Shown here: positions 57,944-64,000 of the stretch, piece by piece | How the letters are laid out: each line of letters starts with the position of its first letter | Numbering within the stretch: the first letter of the stretch is position 1 | Assembly: GCA_032622095.1 (NCBI GenBank) | Contig: CP136065.1 | Span: forward strand, 118,399,195 to 118,463,194 | Origin: Siphonodentalium dalli | Lineage: Eukaryota > Mollusca > Scaphopoda > Gadilida > Siphonodentaliidae | Length of the DNA: 64,000 nucleotides | Direction of reading: 5' to 3' | Notes under the pieces: generated by a model | Told to the model about the DNA's origin: nothing | The model's input: only the letters and a program-made list of their open reading frames with translations | The model's database searches: none | Translations under genes and position numbers: made by a program

Positions 57944-59045
57944 TAGCTCACGTGAGACGAAGTCTCCGGTATAGCTATTGTCATCACTCCTTGTCCGTCA
58001 ACATCTTCTTCTCAAGAACCACAAGTCAGAATTGAGTTATATATATTGTGGATGGTCCCCAGGTGACTGGATTCTGATTTGTTCAAATGGGGTTGCCAGG
58101 TCAGAAAGGGGCCAAGCATGGGGCGTAAACTTTTTCCATCCATAATAATTCTTAAAACATCTTCTCAAGAACCATCGGAGCTATTTAGCTATAATTGGCA
58201 TGGAGGGTTCTTGAGAGACAGGGATACAGATTTGTACAAATTTGATCACCGGGTCAAATAAGGGCGGAGCCAGAGACATACATTTCTATCCATAGTAATT
58301 CTTAAAATTTCTTATCAAGAATGGTTGAACCATCAGACCTACAAGTATTCAGCTTATATTTGGTATTGAGAGTCATTGGGTCATTGGTTAACTGGGATTA
58401 GATTTGTCCAAATGAGGTCACCAGGTCAAATAGGGGTGGAGCCAGGGACATAACTTGTTCCGTCTATAGTATTTCTTAAAACACCTTCTCAAGAACCATC
58501 AGGCCTATTCAGCTTATATCTGGTAAGGAGAGTCTTTGGGTGACAGATTCAGATTTATTCAAAGTGAGTCATTCTGTCCAATATGGGCGGAGTCAGGGAC
58601 ATAACTATCTTCCTCAATAGTTATTCTTAAAACATTTTCTCAAGAGCCATCAGTCTTATTTAGCCTATATATAGTATGGAAGGTCCCTGGGTTAGATTTG
58701 TTAAATTGGGTCTGACCAGTCAAGAAATGGTGTTTTGGTGTGTAGGGTCCATGGATAGTTGGGAATCAAATATGTTTGAACGGAGTCGGCCATTAAAAAA
58801 GGAAGGGGGCATGTCAGGTTAGAGGCATCACTTCCAATCTAATTTGATGTGAAAAGGAATATTCAAACTTGGGAGTATGTTTGCTCATAACTGGATGGGA
58901 CATCCTATGGACTGTGTGGGGGGGGGGGGGTTTGAAAGTTTCAAAGTTGACACCCCACTGCTCAACGGACTGCTCATGTACTAACTGTTGTGATCTTCAG
59001 AGTCCGAGTATTCTCAGTCTTTAAGTCAGTGTATACTGTTTACAA
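57944..59045 (-). mobile_element. Helitron-like family B element, inverted
   Basis: Its 3' terminus is at the left: TAGCTCACGTGAGACGAAGT then CTCCGGTATAGCTATTGTCA and CACTCCTTGTCC. Five core units of about 140 bp follow ('cttctcaagaaccatc', 'ttcagcttatat', 'agattgttc'-like, 'gggcggagcc.gggacata'). The 5' end near 59045 matches 8697-8860 inverted ('ctgctcaacgga'-type, 'gactctgaag', 'gactgag'). A G tract lies at 58917-58930. Non-coding; the ORF at 58079-58261 is repeat sequence. Confidence 0.72.
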
Positions 59046-60325
59046 TATAAATCCTTGGTCCAAAATTTTCTTTAACTCTTTCACTGCCAATCGCGACTTG
59101 AGTCGAATTACCCATACACTGCCGATCATGACGTGAGTCGAATCCTAACACCTTCATCCCGTAACATCAATCCATGGGAAGTAACTCTATATTATTCTGT
59201 GAAAACAGTGTACGTGATGTAATAAATTTTGTAATGAGAAACTCCTGGTTTATTTTTTTATATTTCGGAATGCCGGCCATCTTGTTTTGTGATTAAGTGG
59301 TCGCGGTCACGTGACCCTCCTGCCAGTCCTGGTATGGGAAGTGTTTTCCATTCCACAGATACCAATACCTACCAGCATACCAAGTTTCAGGAATATACCT
59401 CTGCATATACAAAAGTTATTGCAAAATCCCCAATAATATATGTATTTAGCAAAATATACTAACTTGTTTTCGGTTCTCAATACTAACACCAACTTACATA
59501 CCAAATTTCGTCAAAATATCTCTGCAGATACAAAAGTTATAAAGAAATAATGAATTTTCCTTATATTTCGGTGTGATCATGTGGTACAGTCTCGTGACCC
59601 TCATGTGGTCACGGTCTATAGTATGGTCGTTGAAGCTGAATTTGGGGGGTCAACCCGGAAGAAATTGGATACAAGCTGATTTTGGTGTCATTCGACGCGG
59701 AAAAGCTTCAGGAACAACATATCCAAAATCCGCTCATGGGAAAATTCAGCCTCCAAGATGGCGTAAAAGATGGCCGCCAAATGAATAATTTTCCAGTCAA
59801 TGCACATTGACACGCAAACCCTCAGTGAATATGGAAAAATCTCACCAAAAACGGATTCCACATTGATAGTAACATATCTTAGAACATATATATAGACAAT
59901 TTTGTTGTCAATTGGGACATACTTCTGTTAATATAACAGCCAATTTCGAGAAAATTATAATTTTCAAGTATATATTTGTCTAAGACAACAGTCAATTATA
60001 TTGGCATGTCATATTTTCTGGAATACATGTTAAATGTGGTATCAATCTAACCGATAAAGCCACAGAAACAACATATCCAAAAGTTGCCAAAATCCGCGCA
60101 TGGACAATGATTTCAGAGCACTTTGAAATAAAACACATGTTTGACTCTCAAATGCCGTTTTTATCAATTTATTCAACCAGTTATGAACATTGACGAATTT
60201 ATCTGCTTAATGTGTCTATATAATTTACTATAACTGCGATTTGTAAGTCCATACAGCGAATAAACCAAGTTTATGTGTATCACTGATATCTATATTAGCT
60301 GGCTGGCAATGTCGGTTCGTTCAAC
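59046..60325. other. Mostly unrecognised; decayed MITE end
   Basis: TTAACTCTTTCACTGCCAAT at 59072-59091 resembles the piggyBac-like MITE terminus, with no right end found. 59300-59560 holds diverged repeats ('ccagcataccaagttt', 'tctgca.atacaaaagttat', twice) typical of dispersed core units. No gene. Confidence 0.45.
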
Positions 60326-60433
60326 AATAAAGAGCGTTTGCTACAGAACACGTGTTTTGCTATACCCTTCCAGGAAATGTCATAAAGAGCGTGTATATAA
60401 CAGAACATAAAGAGCGTTTATAACAGAACACGT
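60326..60433 (+). repeat. Three AAAGAGCG..CAGAACA repeats upstream of the relic
   Basis: ATAAAGAGCGTTTGCTACAG at 60327, ATAAAGAGCGTGTATATAAC at 60382 and ATAAAGAGCGTTTATAACAG at 60408 are each followed by AACA(CGTG). They lie about 300 bp before the ATG of the transposase-like relic. Could be subterminal binding sites or 5' UTR sequence of that element. Confidence 0.6.
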
Positions 60434-60716
60434 GCTATATGCTTGTTCTCACAGATGCACATAAAAGGTCTCGCCTATCGGCTGCTTTTTCGCATATAGC
60501 TTCGTTGCTTGTATTGTCTTATTCCGGCTGTGTATGTCCAAGTAGTAATACTTTGATTTGCAAACCACTGGATTGAAGGCTTATAACTTTTCTCCTGTTG
60601 AAACCTAACAGTGCCAACGTACGCAGGAGACATGTTACTATACATATTATATATTTCTATCATTTAAATGTAGTGTCAGTCCATATATCAGTTGGTCTTT
60701 TATTGAATATATTGTT

Positions 60717-63700
60717 ATGGCAGAATTTTGCGAGCCGCAAGAAATTACGCAATTTCGGGATGACATGTGTGTTTTAAGCCCATCGGGTTTTGATGACAAA
60801 CCTCCCGTCATCGTGTCTAAGAAAGGCATTTTGACATTGATCAATTTCTGTGATAAACGTGGGAGGCATGACCTGAAAGATTATCTGAATGAGCGCGTAT
60901 CAGATGACACCAGTCGGTAAAGTTCTTGTCCATTCGAATTGCCGTAGAGATTTCTCAGATCCAAAAAGGCGACACCGTTCTGTCGACATAACTACCGAAG
61001 TACCTCCAAATAAACAACTGGTGTGTCACCGTTTGATTTCAAGACAGACTGTATGTTTTGTGGTACGCCTGCCACTATAGATCCTCGACATCCCGACAAA
61101 TCAGGGGTGAGGCAAGTAACAACCCTCCCAATGCGGGACAATATCCTAAAATTATGTGATAAAAGTGGGACCAAATGGGCATCCGATGTGTAGGATCGGT
61201 TGTATGGTTGTATAGACTTGGTAGCAGCAGAATCTGTCTACCACTCACGCTGTGATACTGATTTCCAGAAGGGTAAAGAAAATCCAACATTGGTCGATAA
61301 GGCGAAAAGCGGTAGGAGATCGGACCAGGGAATGCAGCAATGGTTTGAAATGGTTTGTAGTTGGCTCGAAGCTGGTGCAGAATTATATACTCTGGGGGAG
61401 TTGCATGACCAAATGATTGAGTATGCGGGTGATTGTCATGTGTATAGTATGAAATGACTCAAAGAGAAACTGCAGGACCACTACGGGGAGTTTATATTTA
61501 TCGCCGAAGTTGAGGGACGGAACAATATAGTGTGTTTTCGGAACATGGCAAAGTTTATCATAAACGAAAAATGGTACTGTGATAAGAGAGATAGTATTGA
61601 AGAGGAAACTGAAAGGATAATGTTGACAGCAGCAAGGATATTACGAGCAGAAATAAGAGAGACTGAGTATGACACTAATTCATACCCAACCAGTGAAGAT
61701 ATATCTTCCATTGATCGGGGTCGACAGTGGGTTCCGCATTATTTGCACACAATTTTAAGTGTTCTGATTCCATCCGATTTGAAGATAAATAGCATTGGGC
61801 ACTCCATAATTCAATCTGCTCGACCTCGATCTGTTATAACACCAACACTCTTTGGTGTTGGTGTAGAGATGGATCACGTGTTCGGTTCAAAATGGTTGGT
61901 GAATGAGTTATCTAGGTTGGGGTTCTCCATTACACATGACGAAGTAGAAATTAAGATACAAACAGTCTGTCATCCAAACCGAACGTCCTGACGGTATTCT
62001 AACCGACTATTTCCCCGGAACATTTACACAGTGGGTTGCCGACAATGTAGACCATAACATAGCAACTTTAGATGGTCAGGGAACATTCCATGGTATGGGC
62101 ATGATAGCCATCTCTACTCCAAAAGATCAATCACAGCTTAGCCTCAGGCCATGCACCATTAACAGGTGCCAGCGTTCGAAGGTTGATGAGCTACATGTAG
62201 TTCGAGGTAAAGGAGTCCAGATATGCCATTATGTTGATTCTCCCGGTAAAGGCCTTTCATCGTTGTCTTACAAACCTTTGCTTCAACTGATTACTCCACA
62301 CACATTGCCCACAGAGCTCAACACTGATCTACTGTGGCATTCAGGGTGGTTTGTGAACCAATCTACAAAGCCTCGGACAAATTGGTCGGGCTTCATGCAA
62401 TATATTACGACTGATGACCAGAAGTGCCCAACGAAGTCTGATGTTCTGTTTTTGTTGATTACAGATTTGAATCCGTCCGATGAGGATTGTATATATTCAA
62501 CTCTCCTTTATGTTCAGGGTCAAGCGACCAAACTAAACATCCTGACACCATGTATCACATTTGATCAGCCATTGTGGATAAAGGCCACGAATATTATAAT
62601 GACCAAGTCCATGAATATAGTCTGCAGGCTGGGTGGCTTTCATACCATTATGAGTTTCATGGGTAGTATTGGTTCACTATATAAATGAAGGGTTCGGGTT
62701 TGGAAGCTAGAGGCTCTGCAGAATGTCTATGGCCCTAACGCAGTTACACATATGATTTCTGGGAAGGCAATATCAAGGGCAATGCGTGGACATTTCTTAT
62801 TTGATGCTGCTCTTACAAATAAGCTGATATCAGACATTGTGCCATCTACAGAAACAAGTACAAGTTCGACAAGCCCATGGGGTGGCCGAACAGTGCAGAC
62901 TGAGAAGGTGCTCGATGCCACAGTAGCTATAAATCAGTCTGAAGAAAAAACAATACCTAGAATCGAGAAGGATGAGATGAACGCAATAAGTGATTTGTAC
63001 AAATCTATTGAAAGTAGAGTAATTCCTGCAAGTGCTGTTTCTGGGTCTCAAACATTGATGAAACTCGAGGAATGTTTGAACAAGTATAAATCGTTGCTTA
63101 TTGAGAAATCTCCGACAGCAAAGTTGTGGGTTCAGTATTTGGAATATGTGCAAACGGTGAAGAATTTCATTAGAGCAGAGAGGACAGGAAATTGGAGTGT
63201 GCATCTCGCTACTGTGGGGCAAATGCTCAATCTATTTGCCGCAACCGGTCACGCCAACTATGCCAAGAGCTGTCAACTCTATCTCCAGCAAATGTTGGAA
63301 CTACCTAATAAACACCCTTGGCTGTACAAATGTTTCGCCGAAAATGGGTTTCATGCTGTACGTAGAAGCAATAGATTATGGGCACGATTATCAACAGATC
63401 TCATAATAGAACAAGTCCTTATGCGTTCTATCAAAAGCAGAGGAGGTCTGACAAGAGGTAGGGGAATGACCGAATCTGTACGAATGCAATGGATATATAG
63501 CATGCATAGGTGTGCCGAGATTCATGATGCCATGACTGAATTAACCAAACTTAGACATACCACCAGTGAACAGCACGCGGAGTTCGGGGCAAGTAGGAGC
63601 AAACGTGACTCTGATGATTTGATAATCGTACAACGTTGGTTTGACGAACATGAACCTTTTGATTTGAGTGAAGGTAAACTACGCTCCTTGTCGTCTGGGT

Positions 63701-64000
63701 TAACATCTAGTGATGGGGACGATGTTAACTGTATTGACTCTGAACGTGTCGGTTTCGAGATCCACCAAACGCTCAACAGCATGAGTATCACAGATGCCTC
63801 GATCAAGCGAAGGATAAAATAAAATCTCTTGACCATTTATATCCTGGGATCAGAGTCGAGAATGATCGAATGCAATTCAACCCGACTGTGCTATTCTCAC
63901 GATTGATAGCAATTGCACAACGCGAGGAGGACATGGCTAATAAATTTCTCTCAAACGAGAACAATAAGAGTCAATTTATTGATTTGTTGAGTCAACTACT
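60717..64000 (+). pseudogene. Transposase-like multi-copy family protein, broken, runs off window
   Basis: An ATG at 60717 opens MAEFCEPQEITQF. Successive frames carry VHSNCRRDF, DCMFCG (61044), YHSRCDTDF (61240), LDGQGTFHGMG (62068), ITFDQPLWIKA (62554), RLGGFHTIMSF (62626), VTHMISGKAISRAMRGH and WSVHLATVGQMLNLFAATGH. These are followed by RRSNRLWARLSTDLIIEQ (63364) and GGLTRGRGM. I recognise the order as a large repeated family in invertebrate genomes, of no settled function. Cys/His motifs suggest an N-terminal zinc-binding region. The Asp/Asp/Glu-bearing blocks suggest an RNase H-like fold, which is inference. Breaks: frameshifts near 60910, 61020, 61955 and 63815; in-frame stops at 61191 (TAG), 61455 (TGA) and 62686 (TGA). 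The tail (DHLYPGIRVENDRMQFNPTV) continues past 64000. Confidence 0.8.

Noticed and set aside
41257-60700. Search for upstream TRPC ankyrin exons on the minus strand
   Set aside because: No frame with the expected ankyrin or start-exon motifs was found; they may be too short to spot by eye or outside the window.

Overview
The window is eukaryotic, AT-rich and intron-rich, and dominated by transposable elements. The one clear host gene is a TRPC-type cation channel on the minus strand. Several repeat families have the build of the bivalve 'pearl'-type and DINE-1/Helentron-type non-autonomous elements: terminal stem-loop, core repeats of about 160 bp, then an ACGG/ACAC-like microsatellite. An invertebrate, most probably a mollusc, is therefore the best guess. 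That assignment is inference from repeat style and from the TRP-gamma/TRPC4-5-like protein, not a species identification.

Host gene. Seven minus-strand exons at 41256-40741, 27873-27639, 25434-25273, 16141-16002, 12416-12058, 5643-5448 and 2983-2789 have consistent splice phases. Together they give 1803 nt (601 codons), running from the last part of the ankyrin/linker region through S1-S6 to the TRP helix. N-terminal ankyrin exons were not found in the window. The C-terminal tail must lie beyond position 1. Introns are 2-13 kb and filled with transposons, several ending within 50 bp of a splice site.

Layout. 1-445 is a 32-bp minisatellite. 4.4-5.3 kb is a DNA transposon with a 35-bp TIR and one unrecognised ORF. 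5.7 kb is a tRNA-derived SINE. 6-16 kb holds Helitron-like repeats of families A and B and a 1.4-kb element flanked by TTAA. 16.9-19.9 kb holds pogo-like and piggyBac-like MITEs and a larger inverted-repeat structure. 20183-25229 is a 5-kb hAT-type element with an intact 8-bp target duplication but no recognisable transposase. 29.0-35.5 kb is a decayed CR1/L2-group LINE split between endonuclease and reverse transcriptase by a 4.1-kb family A element carrying about 24 core repeats. 35.5-35.9 kb is a foldback element. 43-45 kb carries seven copies of a 16-bp motif. 47.9-48.5 kb is another family A element. 50.6-54.3 kb is a direct segmental duplication split by a pogo/Tigger-like element and a hairpin MITE. 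54.3-55.4 kb is a third Helitron-like family (C). 57.4-59.1 kb holds a piggyBac-like MITE and an inverted family B copy.

The right edge (60717-64000) is a plus-strand protein-coding relic of a multi-copy transposase-like family with Cys/His-rich N-terminal motifs. It is broken by at least seven frameshifts or stops and runs off the window. No rRNA, functional tRNA or CRISPR was seen. All transposon assignments rest on visible TIRs, target duplications and protein motifs; no database search was possible.
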